Assembly (NCBI GenBank): GCA_015499995.1
Contig: JADNRV010000048.1
Coordinates: forward strand, 62,001-126,000
Length of the DNA: 64,000 nucleotides
Origin: Flammula alnicola
Lineage: Eukaryota; Basidiomycota; Agaricomycetes; Agaricales; Strophariaceae
Direction of reading: 5' to 3'
The notes beneath the pieces are model-generated. The model did not search any database. It saw only the letters and a program-made list of their open reading frames with translations, and was not told the origin of the DNA. Positions 1 through 11,546 of the stretch are shown one piece after another. Position 1 is the stretch's first letter. Every line of letters begins with the position of its first letter. The position numbers and the translations under genes were made by a program.

Positions 1-297
1 CAAAAAATTATTAAAAACACACCGTTGAAATGAACCACCATGACATTTAAGGTTCGTTTACCTTCACCACCACAAGCCACTAAACAAAGAGCTTTTCCCC
101 GTCATACAGTTCTCGGGTGAACGAAAGGGGGCAATGGATGAAGGGTTCTTGTCGGTTCTTTTCGGTAATCTGCTGAGTGTTGCACAGGCCAAGGTACTTC
201 AAGGAAAAACGCGATGATTGATTGATCCAATTTGATTGTTATTGCGTGGTCATTGGGGAATATTCCAGAGGAGGGATGGAGTTCTTCTGAGACCGAA

Positions 298-954
298 CTA
301 TCCGGCTAGTTTCTGAAGGTCATAGGCGTAGTCGTACACATGACGCTCCCTTGCCGTTACTTTATCCACTACTCGAACTTTCCAAGGAGTTTCGACAGCC
401 AATTTATATTCCGGAGTTTCGAAGGCCGATCGGCTTTTCCATGCATGCATGGCAAGATATCGAGGTGCATCGTGGCTGCAGTCAACGAGACGATATCTCG
501 CAGAACGCATCCATCCGGGAGAACGACTGAGCAATAGTATGTGCTCGTCGTTGTACCAGTTATTGAAATCCTCTTCGTTTTGGGGCGTCGGAGTCATTGC
601 ATTGCAGACGAGGATATGGGCAGCTTCATTGGCAATTTGTGCTGGCTCAAGATGGAACGCGAGAGGTGCGTAAATCTGCCATTGAGTGGATATTCCAAAG
701 CTGGTACTGCTTAATTTGGTAGTCAAGTAAGTGAAACCCTGAGGAGAGTTGACAAAGCAGATAAGGACGTCCTGGTCTTCGGAAGTGTAGAGCGATGCAG
801 ACACCAAATTCTCAGTGCCACTGCCACAGATGCGGCTCAGCGAGTCGTACACGACACCTATTAGAAAGGAGATAAGAAGGCGTAGGTATTTTTTAAGAAA
901 TTGGCCTACGATCCCAGTCGACGGCAGATTCGTGGCGGCTGACTTCTGCCCCAA
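298..954 (-). CDS. EthD-like dimeric alpha-beta barrel protein, 5' part unresolved
   Basis: The C-terminal half reads like the EthD-type ferredoxin-like fold common in fungi: the segment EEDFNNWYNDEH, then a Trp/Arg-rich strand (PGWMRSARYRL), then a run ending in TPWKVRVVDKV. Proteins of this kind often carry two such repeats, and only the second is clear here. The frame is open from the TAG stop at 298 up to about 954, but there is no ATG at its 5' end, so at least one upstream exon must exist between about 955 and 1170. An ATG at about 1171 opens a short frame (MSGLFPVLSRGV) that could be the first exon, but I could not join it convincingly. Function is unknown; related bacterial folds take part in ether or polyketide catabolism. 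It could also be a degraded copy. Confidence 0.5.
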   Translation of the reverse strand: MGQKSAATNLPSTGIVGQFLKKYLRLLISFLIGVVYDSLSRICGSGTENLVSASLYTSEDQDVLICFVNSPQGFTYLTTKLSSTSFGISTQWQIYAPLAFHLEPAQIANEAAHILVCNAMTPTPQNEEDFNNWYNDEHILLLSRSPGWMRSARYRLVDCSHDAPRYLAMHAWKSRSAFETPEYKLAVETPWKVRVVDKVTARERHVYDYAYDLQKLAG

Positions 955-1170
955 CTTGAAGATCTTCCATCAGTTGTCCGTGTTGGTGAAGAATCATGAT
1001 AACAGCGATAGATTCCATTGGAGAAAAAAGTCCTTGGGAGAGTTATATGCGATTATTGAGAAATCGTGGACAGTTTGGCGAAAGGCTAAGCATACTATGC
1101 TGGTGAGAACGGACTTCGAGGTTGTAGCGCTGACCACGCCGCGGGAAAGAACAGGAAACAAGCCTGACAT

Positions 1171-1572
1171 GGCCGGGCCGCTAAGTAGCTAATACATTAT
1201 GTAAGGCCATTTTTCCTTTTCCGTCTCCTTTTTTCTTTTCGGTCAACCACACTAACTCGTTCGCTCTTTCTCCTAATACTAGAGTCTATAAAGTTTCTCC
1301 TGGCCGTACTTGAGTCTGGAGTCCACAGAATTCGCTTTACATGGATTCCTTGTCTTGCTGCTGTAGACGAACACCTGCTCGAACCTGTGCTTTGAATCTC
1401 TCGAAGGTGGTGTTCACATTGAGCATTGTCACTGCAGTGTAAAGTCCTCGAAATTATTGTCGCATATATCTGGAGGGTTGTCACTGTGAATGCGGCTGCG
1501 GAATAGGATCAATTTGTCTCATGAATTGAAACAGATGGTCTTCCACCCTGCAGGTTTTTTTAGAGCTCAGTT
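1171..1572. other. Intergenic, no gene seen
   Basis: This stretch separates the minus-strand EthD-like gene from the plus-strand BTB gene and must hold the promoters of both if they are divergent. Only short frames of antisense or random composition are present, and no repeat or RNA gene was recognised. Confidence 0.4.
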
Positions 1573-2341
1573 ATGATTCCATCACCGCCCATTTCTGAAG
1601 CTCAGGACGGCGGAAAGCAGACATCGCCAGAAAGGCGCCACCATCCGCGATTCCATTTTCCAGATGGGAACGTAATATTTCTAGTAAGTCTACGGCATAA
1701 CGATAAATTAGAGAAACATAATTTTTAATTTGTGAAACCTAGGTCGAGGACGTTTTGTTCAAGGTCCACCGTTATTTCTTCCAAAGGGACTCTGCCATAT
1801 TCAGCTCCATGTTCTCCCTTCCACAGGCGGAAGGCGAGCGGTCGGAAGGCGAGATCGAGGAGAAACCCATCATATTAACAGGCATCTATGTGAAGGATTT
1901 TGAAACCTTCTTGATGGTTTTATATCCCATGTACGTGAAATTTATTATCTATATTCACAGTATTGATATAAAAACACACCCAGTGACTTCCTCCTATCCG
2001 AGCTGAACTCCCCCGAGGAGTGGGTCTCAGTGCTCAAAATCGCCACCCAATGGGAGTTTGCCTCCATCCGCAGGCTCTCCATCGACTGCCTCTCCAAGAA
2101 CCTCGCCACGGCGGACCGTGTTGCGATAGGAAAATGCTACGATGTCCAACAGTGGCTCGTACCGGCGTACACCGACTTGTGCATACGAGAACAGCCTTTA
2201 GGCTTGAACGAAGGGCAGAAGCTAGGAATGGAAGATGTCATTGAGATATATCGTATCCGGAGTCTCATTCGCTATAATTCGAATTTGAATAGACGTCCTG
2301 ATACTATTGGCGCTCTCGTGAAACAAGAATTCATGGGGTGA
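1573..2341 (+). CDS. BTB/POZ domain protein
   Basis: Three exons give a continuous 218-residue protein: 1573-1683, 1743-1930 and 1984-2341, with introns of 59 and 53 nt whose phases match exactly. The start is the first in-frame ATG at 1573. Residues about 28-60 carry the BTB core: FPDGNVIFL, then VEDVLFKVHRYFF and SAIFSSMFSLP. Next come an acidic loop and the ETFLMVLYP helix, then a downstream helix pair (EEWVSVLKIATQWEF) typical of the short BTB proteins that are greatly expanded in Agaricomycetes. Such proteins dimerise through BTB and some recruit substrates to Cul3 ligases, but no partner domain is visible here, so the role is unknown. It ends 229 bp before the convergent oxidoreductase gene. 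Confidence 0.85.
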
Positions 2342-2570
2342 TCCAACGTTCAATGTTTAACGTTTATCTTTCAACTATGTATGTATCACCGATGCGTTGC
2401 GCAAAATATCCAGTCGTTAAGATTGAGCAGGAGCATTAACGCGATTACAACATTAAATCCTATAGTACATCCATCTACATAAATTATTGCAATGTCTATA
2501 GTGATGTACGGCCCAACATGTAACTAATAAGTAAAAATGAGATGAAATCTGGGTCTGTGTCGTCCTACGA

Positions 2571-4296
2571 CTAAACCTGTTTCCGCGCTCCAGCGTCACC
2601 GATAATAGAACTCGAGAACTCAAATCTCCCGGACTCCTCGAGGCGTTGAAGCAACGCATCCCCAAACGCCGTCATTGGCGTCAAAACACCGCCTTGTTGT
2701 GCTAGTGGCGGAAGAGCGTGGACATTGCTATTCTCGGCAGAGCTTGTGGCTTTGGCCTGCCTAGACTCAGAAACGGGTGGAAGGAGGAAGCATAGCGCGG
2801 ATTCGGAAATCATGACTATGAAGACGACAGCGGTGAGTTCACGGCACATAATCGAGAGCGGAATGCAAGTAAGACTTACTCGCTGACAGGAGATAGCCTG
2901 GATCGCCTTTTCCTTTGACCACGGTCTTGACTTGCACAGGAGGGGATGATGCGGACGATGTGATGTTCGTAACATGGAAAAATCCTTTTTGCATATTTCT
3001 TGATTGTCGTTACGAGGTAAGTTGACGAGTATCATTCGGGCGGGGGAAGAAGAGATCACTCAACTCGTCTGTTGGTCCATCCCCAGACTGAGGTAAGAAC
3101 TTCTCCACAATTGCACGTATCTAAAAGTGAGGAAATTAGGATTTCTTTAAGTAAAGTATCGGGTATGGAACTTACTGGCTTGACAAGCATCATGCTATAC
3201 CCGACTACGAGAACAGCTGTGAAGAGAAGCGCGGATACAGTGCCGGACGTGACCATAAACTCGTCATAGCAGAACGTGGAGCCATAAGATCTTATCGACG
3301 CTTCTTCGTCTTTTTCTGGATAAGGTGACACGAAGTGAGATTTATTGAATATACGAGGAACAATAAATGGCACGGACTAGTCCTTGCTTCAAGCTCCAGA
3401 AGTCCGAATGTCCGCTGTACAATCGCCCTGTTTAAAGATGCCATGAAGAAAATGGCGCCCTTCAATGTCTTCGCATTTGGTATAGGGAGGTTATATAGGA
3501 AGCGGAAAGTGGGCCGCAAACCGATAAATGGACTTAGAACATAAGCCTGCCTGGATTCCCTTGCAATTCTTTTGGGAATCTTATCCAGAGATACCATGGC
3601 AGAGGCTATAGTTCCACCGGATATGCCGCAACGGAAACGGAAACCACTTGTCGAGGGGCCAACGGTCAGGTATTCTCCTGTTGACGATGGACCGACGGAT
3701 TTGAGTGTTTTGTTGGCAAGGAAGGCGGAAATGTCGGATGGAACAGAATCGAAGCCACAGGACGGCACGACGATGGACCCAGTTTTAGTGGCAAAGTAGT
3801 CGAATCTATATTTCACAAGCTTAAATGTGAGCTCTTAGATGCAAGTAAACGAAGGACTTTGAGAACACACTCAATGATAATCTTCTTGATCCAGGCTGCT
3901 TCTCCAGTAAGGTCGACGTAATGAATACCACGTCGCACACACGCTCTGTTGTTTTAATTTCCTGGAACATGAGCCACGACTTCATCCTGCGTGAATGACA
4001 ACGCACCGCACAACTGGCGTGCCCCATAACCAGTACGGTCCAACAGTATTGATGACGACGCGAGTTTGGCTCACAGCTGCATCTATCTCATCCGGATTCG
4101 TCACGTCGACCTGGATAATCTTCACAGAACTAGGTAGGCTGAGTTGTTGAACAAGCTCTTTGAGTTTTTGAGGAGAGCGTGCGCCGATGGCTAATGAAAA
4201 CTGGGACCGCTGTGGGTGCGCCGAGAGATATCGAGTGATGAGGCCGCCGGTGTAGCCTGTCGCTCCGAGAACTAGAATGTCGGTCTTGTCTGCCAT
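2571..4296 (-). CDS. Trans-acting enoyl reductase / saccharopine-dehydrogenase-like oxidoreductase
   Basis: The ATG at 4296 opens a Rossmann fold with the dinucleotide motif LVLGATGYTGGL (residues about 8-19). It continues through RVVINTVGPYW, HYVDLTGEAAWIKK and CGFDSVPSD, all hallmarks of the family that includes mycobacterial trans-acting enoyl reductase and SCCPDH. The C-terminus, GGVLTPMTAFGDALLQRL followed by a short tail, is also the family signature, and KGKGDPGYLLSA precedes it. Several introns of about 50-60 nt interrupt the gene; the one after PVVR is supported by exact phase. The protein is about 400 residues and probably membrane-associated, with a hydrophobic segment near SALLFTAVLVVGYSMMLV. 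The substrate in fungi is not established; NAD(P)-dependent reduction of a lipid-type substrate is inferred from the family. No break was seen. Confidence 0.85.
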
Positions 4297-5885
4297 GGCG
4301 GTAAGGAAACGACAGTAGAGGATACGTAGGACAGACTTGTTGGGTGTGATGATGACGGTGCCGGGTGGTTACTGGCGCGTGTGAGCGCAGCGCTCGTGAA
4401 TCATGATCCGGAGTGTGGTCCCGGTCACGCGCAGTAGCTCTGAACTTCAACTGAACCACGCGGCACCACGCGGGCACGACGCGTCGGTGACATCAAACGC
4501 GATGTCTTGAAAAATCCGTCGAATCATTCGCTATACCGATGCCACTCGACCAACGGTTGTGGCACTCAAATTTACTGAATTTACTGTATCTACAGTATTA
4601 CACTGTATGCTATACGGAATAGGAAGAAGTACAAATGGACATCAGACAGGATTGGCAATTATACATATAAGGTTACACCGGCAAATGGCCGACATGTGTG
4701 AGAAAGCTGGAAGTCTGGACCTGAACAGGACATTTCGTCACCTTTCATCATAATGATCGCAGGTAATTTCTACGTTGGAATCGCTCTAATGGCAGCATGT
4801 CACCAGGTAACCCTGTCCACAGCTGTCGTCGCCAGCTCGTCACCAGCTCATCACCAGGTGTGGCACCCAGCACGGATTCCTTTAAATATATATTTTCAGC
4901 CTTGTATTTTCGCTTTTTTCTTCTTTTTTTGCAGTTGCCTTCAATCACATAAATAATGGTGTTCCGAAAAAAATGCTATTAAGGTATATAAAACACAATG
5001 AAGCCTATGTGACCAGAGGGAGTCTAGGAATGCTACGGAAACAGGATATCCCCACAACTATATTCTCCACTCCTTTCCTCCACCATGCATGCCGAATATC
5101 CACCAGCCAAACGAAACTTGGAGAACCTGTTTGAGAGTAGAACGTAAGTGATATAAATAAGGGAGGACAGGTCAGTTCATATCCGTAGAGGCCAGGGCAA
5201 GCAAGCAAAGAAGTACACCAAGACGAAGACGCTTTCACTGAGAAAGCAAACAAGAGCAGACCAGAGACGGCAGCCATGACGAGAACATGCCAAAAGAGGA
5301 GCGGCCAGAGAGACTCTTCCACAAGAATGCACATAAGTGGGAAGGGGGGGTGATATCGGCACTCCGAGCGACAGAGAAAAGGTCGAAGGGGAGAGGAGAG
5401 ATTGGGGAGGAAAGGAAGGACGACAACTGACAGTTGTTTGACGATGGTTGATATTTATCAGGGCGGAGCTCAGTCGGAGTTTAAACGAGTTAAGAAAAAA
5501 AAGTTGGTGGTGCGCGCACAGACCTCCTCGGAGAGAACATTGTCAAAGGAGTCAGTCACACCAATTTTTGAGCAAGAAAGGAAGTAGATGATATCCTTGA
5601 GTACTGTTTATTGCTTAATTATTATTTACAGACCCAGAATGCTTTCAGATACAGAGCGGCAAGTTAGGACAAGATAGCTGAACCGGACCTTTGATTCTGA
5701 TATGCATGACAGCTGTGCCGAACCTGGATGACGGCTAGAATTTCGTCAGGTTGTGGCCAGCTGTCAAACACGCTGTGACCACAAATTTTGATTTGATGGA
5801 ATTAGGAAATCATAAAACATGTCACCGGCATTTTAGCCAGTTGGCGGTGTATAGCGTTCACTGCAACTACATAACCGAATCATCT
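4297..5885. other. Long intergenic region upstream of the oxidoreductase
   Basis: About 1.6 kb without a supportable gene. The first few hundred bases must contain the oxidoreductase promoter, and the distal end is 3' flank of the carboxylesterase. There are short overlapping frames on both strands around 4560-4950 and 5005-5590, with hydrophobic or low-complexity translations lacking start context, splice structure or known motifs. A CACCAG-rich patch with internal near-repeats lies at about 4799-4860. A non-coding transcript is possible but nothing in the sequence proves it. Confidence 0.4.
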
Positions 5886-7887
5886 TCAAGCAAATATCGA
5901 AGCCAAAAACTCAGTCACACCAGATACCAAGGAAATTACACCGCACGACAGGCCAACCAAGATTCCTGGCGTGAATAAAACCCCAGTAGCATTTAAAGGG
6001 TTTCCGATCACAGCCAAAGTGTTTCCTCCCGGAGTATACAACGGCCAACCGAATTCCACCAACCCATGAGTAGGGTCTTTCGCAAATGCAACCCATGCGG
6101 CTTGCATATACTTGGAGAGTGCGATTTCGTCCGGTGTCGGAGGACCGAATGGACTTGTATTATATGTCCCGAAAACAATCGGAATTTCCGATGCGTGATA
6201 AGCGCGCAAATCCGGACGGGGAGAGATATTGGGGAAGACGGCTAACATACAGTTATGATCAACACAAGGTTTGTCAAGAATTATGTAGAAAGTACTGACC
6301 TTGATACTGGTACCTCCAGGTTGGCACACCGGCACTGAAGCGTTGCTGAGCAGCGATAGCTGCTGGGCAGGTAAAGATTATCTATACGCAGAGCCCGTGG
6401 GTAACTTTGCAATGATCTCACTACATTCAAGTTATAATGAAAGGTACTGACCTGGGTAAAAAGATCGGAAGCGGCTTGCGTGAGGATAGGAATTGTGAAA
6501 TTCATCGACAAGAGCTCCGAGGCAACGAGGAATATATCAAACTCGTTCAAAGTACTGCCTCCTAGAAGCGGAACTTTGAGGAAATTACCAGTTGCTGCGC
6601 GTGCAGTGGTGTCGGAGAACATAGTGACATCTGCGGGGATATTCAAAAATCAGCAAGTACAATAAACCCAGGTGGAAGTTATTTACTGTCAGTAACAGGA
6701 CTGAAGGTGGTGTTAGTGCTTATAAGCGCATTCTCCAATGTTCGAAATGGTACGGCTTTCATGCAAGTAAGCTGAGTTGCATCAGATGCTAGAAGTTGAG
6801 AATGAGCAATGAGTCACTTGACGCTTTTTGGATCATGCTTACTATTTCCACACCCAACAGTAGTTGCTACAGTATTCCATGCAGTCCCATTTACTGTTGG
6901 TGGACTTGGAGTCGGACCTGAAAAGGTGATGCTCGACAATACGGCGAGACTTTAATGACAAGTATAAGTCGAAGAAAGGAAGAGACAAAATGGAAAGGGC
7001 GCCGCACGTCCCGGACTGTTCGATAACTCCTGTTTCGAACATTCAGCACAGGCCAAAGTGGAATGTATGTAGAGAAACTCAAGCACACCTTTCACAATCG
7101 TATCTTGAGGATGCGCAAATGTGTACGCATCGACTGCACCGCTGCCTGCACTTTGTCCGAACAAAGAGATCCTCTCCGGGTCGCCTCCGAACGCTGCAAT
7201 GTTGTCGTGTACCCATTGCACAGCTGCATCAACATCAAGCAAGCCAAAGTTCTGCGGTGTGGCTTGGCTAGCGAGCTGCGGAGCATTTGGCTGGCCAAAG
7301 ATGTTAAGCCGGTAGTTGAGCGTCACGATAGTGATATCATCGTTGTCGCGCACGAAGTTGGAGCCGTTGTACTCAGCTGTATTACTCTATGATATAGTCA
7401 ACATAAATGGAGTCAACATACCAACTTGAGAATTTGAAAAGCATTAAAAACTTACAGTGCCAAACGAAAACGAACCCCCGTATATCCAAACCAACACGGC
7501 AGTGTTCTGCTTCCTAGACACGCTGGGTGCCCAGATGTTAGCTGACAAGCAATCCTCCGACTCTGGCACAGCAATGTTTTGAATCCCAACCAAAGTCAAG
7601 AACTCGATGGCCCCTGCATTGAGCAGTTGGACACACGAATCACCGAATGTGGTCGCTTCGAAGGTGGAGGATCGAGCGGGCGGTTGGGTCGGCGCCTCCC
7701 AACGAGGGGCCAACGCATAGGGTATCCCAAGGAATTGGCGAACAGTCGAAGCGGCGAAGGTGCCGGACACGGGGCCTTGTTCTGTCTGAATGAGGAGCCC
7801 GTCTCCTTGTGCGGCGGCACCAAATGCGTGGGGTGACGTGTTTAAGAGCGCAAGGAAAGCTATTAATCGTTGGTTAAACCTGCGCAT
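5886..7887 (-). CDS. Secreted type-B carboxylesterase/lipase
   Basis: The protein is an alpha/beta-hydrolase of the carboxylesterase type B family. The ATG at 7887 begins a signal peptide (MRRFNQRLIAFLALL, cleavage likely near AFGAAAQ); a longer upstream frame starts only with TTG. Landmarks in order: GPVSGTFAASTVRQFLGIPY, SEDCLSANIWAP, VLVWIYGGSF (oxyanion hole region), TLNYRLNIFG, the nucleophile elbow GQSAGS with the catalytic Ser, and a C-terminal AYHASEIPIVFG segment carrying the likely catalytic His. At least five short introns are needed. The enzyme probably hydrolyses esters outside the cell; the natural substrate cannot be deduced. Length, about 540 residues, is normal for fungal secreted members, and no disruption was found. 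Confidence 0.88.
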
Positions 7888-8640
7888 TTCCGAATGTCCT
7901 TTCCTTGACACGAACAAGGCTTCTTTTATACCCAGCCGAACCTGGACCTAAGGAAGCATGAGCCGCTGAAGCAGCGCCCGTCGTCAAAGTGCTGCGGGCC
8001 GGTATTGAGGCGCATGCCAGTTATTTCTGTGTGGTTCACTGAGAGGGCGATGAACTATTGCAAGTTCTGTTCCTGGATCACAAATGTCATAGGCTATTTT
8101 TAATGCCTCATACGGCAGTTATGCCGCGGTATAAGTAAATAAGCCAGCCTTCTGTTTGATGGAGTGAAAAGAACTACCGGAACACAATTGGAGTACTCAC
8201 ACATATACTGCAGTCATGTCAATCAAAACGCAGTGGCACTGGCAGACTTGAGCCACAATTCGTGAGGTCTCGTTTATCGGCAGAGCAGGGACGAATGCGC
8301 AGTCTTCGTAGATAGAGATTGACCATGAAACGCGTCAAAGAGGACGAAAGGAGAATGCTTTGATCAAGGATTCATCGTAAGAGATGGGGTCCAACTCCAC
8401 ATTATTGCGAGATGCAGCCGAGCAACACCATCGGAAGTAGTCCGAAGTGCTGCTTGCCACTTGGTGCGTCAAACAAGTTCAGGATGGCAAAACCTAGTAA
8501 AACCAAACTCGTCGACGTCGTTGAAGCTTTGAAACGTTGAAGAGCTGGCCAAAAATTCCCAGCCGGACCTTTATTGTGAAATTTCGGAGAAGAGTTGGTT
8601 AGAAGAGTGCCACTCATCATGCATCATGCGTCGTGAGGTA
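7888..8640. other. Carboxylesterase promoter region
   Basis: About 750 bp upstream of the carboxylesterase. A 72-codon minus-strand frame (8402-8620) with one hydrophobic stretch is the longest ORF, but it has no recognisable family or splice context, so I do not call it a gene. Confidence 0.35.
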
Positions 8641-11090
8641 GGAGTTTCCCAGGGTGATGGCTGTTTTGGTAATCCAACATCGTGTCAACTTGAACCACCA
8701 CCATGTCTCCAGGTCAGCTCCTCATTCCTGGAACTCTTGCATTTCATCGCCTGCTAAATGTCTTGTCATTCTCACTAGCAGTATTCTCACAAACACCACC
8801 GAGAACAAGAAAAAGGAACCGCTAGATATTCTGACGGCACACGCAACTACCTCCAAGAGCTCAAGGATCACCTTGGTGACGCCGCCAATTTTAAACAAGT
8901 AGTTTATTCTATTATCGATCAGGTCTTCTTCCGCCCACTCTGTATCTCATAACCAACAAATTACGGCGCGTCCAGAAACTTTGGCTCCCATTCAAGTTAA
9001 GAGTTCTTGTATGGAAACCGAGAGAAAGCCCTCCAGACCCTCGACTCACCCTCGGAACACCCCTTTACCTCCCATCGTGGAACTTCATGCTTTTGTGCGG
9101 ACCGCTGTCGTCAACGGAATCTCGCGACTTGGACTAGGCCTCACCGGTTGGTTGTTGACCACTGCAAGGGCTTTTTATCACGATATTCATTCAATGGTTC
9201 GCTTTTCGCATTCCCGATGTCATTTTTGCTTTACTAGCCATCTTGATAGCGTAACAGACACTTAACTGCCCCAATATGTAAGGCAGATAGCCAGCATTAT
9301 TGAATGTATGCGCGTTTTTCATCTTATCTCTTCTGCCACTTCTAACAATGTTCCAGGTGGTATCGTACATGCTAACGTAGAAATGGCCATCCCCACTGCG
9401 TCAAAGATCAAGCACATCGTCAGAGAGCGTGCTTTCGTAGAGTTTTTCGCCGCCTGCTGCCAGTGGAATCAATCAGTTGGTTTCACGCTGGCTTATTCGG
9501 TCTGTCTTTCCATTGCATTGCAAGAATAAAATCTGATCAGCAATCTTGCAGCGTCTACAAACTATGGCCATGGCAACTTTTCTAAACTTTCATAGATCGT
9601 GTTGGCCTGCATTCTCAAGAATAACAACTACTGAAAGATAATATCAACACTTCAAATGGGAGGTACGCAGCGTTTTTGCGTTTCTGTTTCTCTCGAATTT
9701 AATCCCTGATAGGATTGTGATAGGATGTCCGATTTTTGATTACTGGGTGGGGGTGATTACGGCTGGAAGATGACTTCATTCATCAGGTTTCGTTAGGTAA
9801 AAGGTTGAACGACAGTAATTTATAATTCTTTTTCTTCTTTTTCTTAATTTATATAAACTCATTTTACATTTCACAGCATTCAGACGCCCATGAAAAATCT
9901 GCCATTTGCCAAGATGGTTATCGACGCGCAGCTCTTGTTGGAAGCAATGGCGATCAATAGTGACATATTTGAAGAAGACATTCTTGCACTACGAGCTAAT
10001 CGTCGCTCGCTCCCACCACATACGTGTTCACTATGAAACCTATAAAACTGGTGCTGGGAAAAAACTGGTGCTGGGAAGAAACCAGTATGTACTCAAGAAA
10101 TCGAGAGAGCTGCCCGCCCTCCAATCAATACTGGCCATGATGGACACCTCTTCAGCTTATAAAGAAAATATCCCCTCTGCATCCAGCTCCACCCATGCCG
10201 CTCCTCTCAGAAATCATGTGTTCGATAGCGAAATCCCCGAAAGACATAGGTGATACTCCAATGTCGACCAGCTCCATGGAACATTTGTTTAGGAAAGTTG
10301 AAAATCATTGGGTTGGACGAGTGCGTGTGTTTCTTCTTCTATAAGTCCTAGAGCTGATTGTCTGCATCAAGACTTTTCTCTGAGAGCATGTCGCTACACC
10401 TACGGTTCTTTTATCGTCACATTTTCACGATGCCGGACTACACCGTACAGTCTAACTCTGATCATGGCTGGCCGCAGATCTATATCTTTGTCCTCCTCTC
10501 GTCTTCTTTTCGAATGGGTTCAACATATCCTCCCTCTAGTCACATTCGGCCGCATTGACCTTCTGCTTGGTTTATTCAGATGCTACCTCTCGCTGGCTGA
10601 GTACTCGACCAAATTCTTACCTCCTTTGCAAACTACGCCACCATCATCGTGAGCACCGCCTTTCGATGCATCAAGCGTACGTATGCACTTTTGGACAACT
10701 ACTCTTCTCCGGAGTATCTCATAGCGTTATTCGAGGCTGCGATGCAATGAGGGGCACAAAAACTCTAGGATTCACTCTGGGACCACAGCGCGCAGACTGA
10801 GATATCTCATTCTCATCCGGGTGTTTCTTCTTAGGAATGAGAGCTGTAGCCTTTCATGACTTCTGTTGGCTATGGACAGAAGTCCAGCTATTCGTCTGGA
10901 ACTGGCACAACTGGGACAATGTCTGGGAGTTCAATTCCATTGTCAGTCGCTGTATTTGTTAAGACTTGAATACTCTGAGTCTCTGACATCAGTTTACGGA
11001 CACTGCTGTCAAGCAAAGATACATACGTGCCTAAGTGTTTCTATACCCCTGTGTATCATTCAGCAAGAAATCATGGTGAATCTTTAGCTC
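8641..11090 (+). pseudogene. Gene-poor stretch with broken coding remnants
   Basis: Several plus-strand pieces have protein-like composition but cannot be joined into one frame. About 8800-8925 encodes YSDGTRNYLQELKDHLGDAA. About 9110-9170 encodes NGISRLGLGLTGWLLTTA. About 9908-10036 encodes LLLEAMAINSDIFEEDILAL and ends at a stop. About 10640-10755 and 10850-10975 give further hydrophobic or Trp-rich segments separated by stops. The glycine/leucine-rich second piece recalls small fungal membrane proteins of the interferon-inducible 6-16 (ISG12) type, but that resemblance is weak. The best reading is one or more decayed multi-exon membrane-protein genes, or a live gene with splice sites I failed to see. 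No transposase or reverse transcriptase motif was found. Confidence 0.25.
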
Positions 11091-11200
11091 TCATTCTTTA
11101 AGTTTATGAACAGAATCAGAGAAAAGCGCTCAAGATTTTTTTGTGAAGGGATGTGCATTATCCTCTCATCATGACTGTAAAGTAAAAGCACCTTATATTG

Positions 11201-11289
11201 CCTTCGATAGCTCAGCTGGAAGAGCGCAAGACTGTAATCGGTTAACGTAAGCGATCTTGAGGCCACTGGTTCGATCCCGGTTCGAAGGA
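11201..11289 (+). tRNA. tRNA-Tyr (GTA) with intron
   Basis: A complete cloverleaf can be drawn. The acceptor stem CCTTCGA (11201-11207) pairs with TCGAAGG (11282-11288), with discriminator A at 11289. The D arm is TAGCTCAGCTGGAAGAGC. The anticodon stem CAAGA pairs with TCTTG around loop CTGTAA with anticodon GTA at 11234-11236. The T arm is ACTGG-TTCGATC-CCGGT. A 16-nt intron sits one base 3' of the anticodon, the canonical nuclear position, so tRNA splicing endonuclease is needed. Internal A and B boxes are intact, which suggests an active Pol III gene. Confidence 0.96.
11238..11253 (+). other. tRNA-Tyr intron, 16 nt
   Basis: Inserted after position 37 of the tRNA, between A37 and A38. Removing it restores a 7-nt anticodon loop and a 5-bp anticodon stem. 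Confidence 0.9.
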
Positions 11290-11293
11290 CTTC

Positions 11294-11298
11294 TTTTT
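11294..11298 (+). terminator. Pol III terminator of tRNA-Tyr
   Basis: A run of five T residues lies five bases after the mature tRNA 3' end, as expected for RNA polymerase III termination. Confidence 0.8.
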
Positions 11299-11546
11299 CT
11301 CCTCAACCATCACGACCAGAGTTTGATGCACAAGATCACGACCACATTGCGTGTGATAACTTCCTCTCTTTTCTTACTGTTTTGACGACATTAGAAATGG
11401 TTGAAATATCATTAAAAATAGACCCATGCGAGTGAACAAGCGCCCGGACGTAGACATGGAATTCAGTGCTTCCCAGCACCTGCGCGATGGACCTAAGTAT
11501 GCTCAGCATAATTAGTCTCCGAAGAATTCAGGAAACAATAAGAGTC

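Noticed and set aside
1197..1484. 95-codon minus-strand frame
   Set aside because: Composition is basic and random-looking, with no family motif and no fit to the EthD-like gene next to it.
4559..5590. Several overlapping 60-110 codon frames on both strands
   Set aside because: Low-complexity or hydrophobic shadow translations without start context, splice sites or conserved motifs.
10308..10800. Overlapping plus-strand frames of 66-114 codons
   Set aside because: They lie in the decayed stretch and read in conflicting frames; treated as remnants and not as separate genes.
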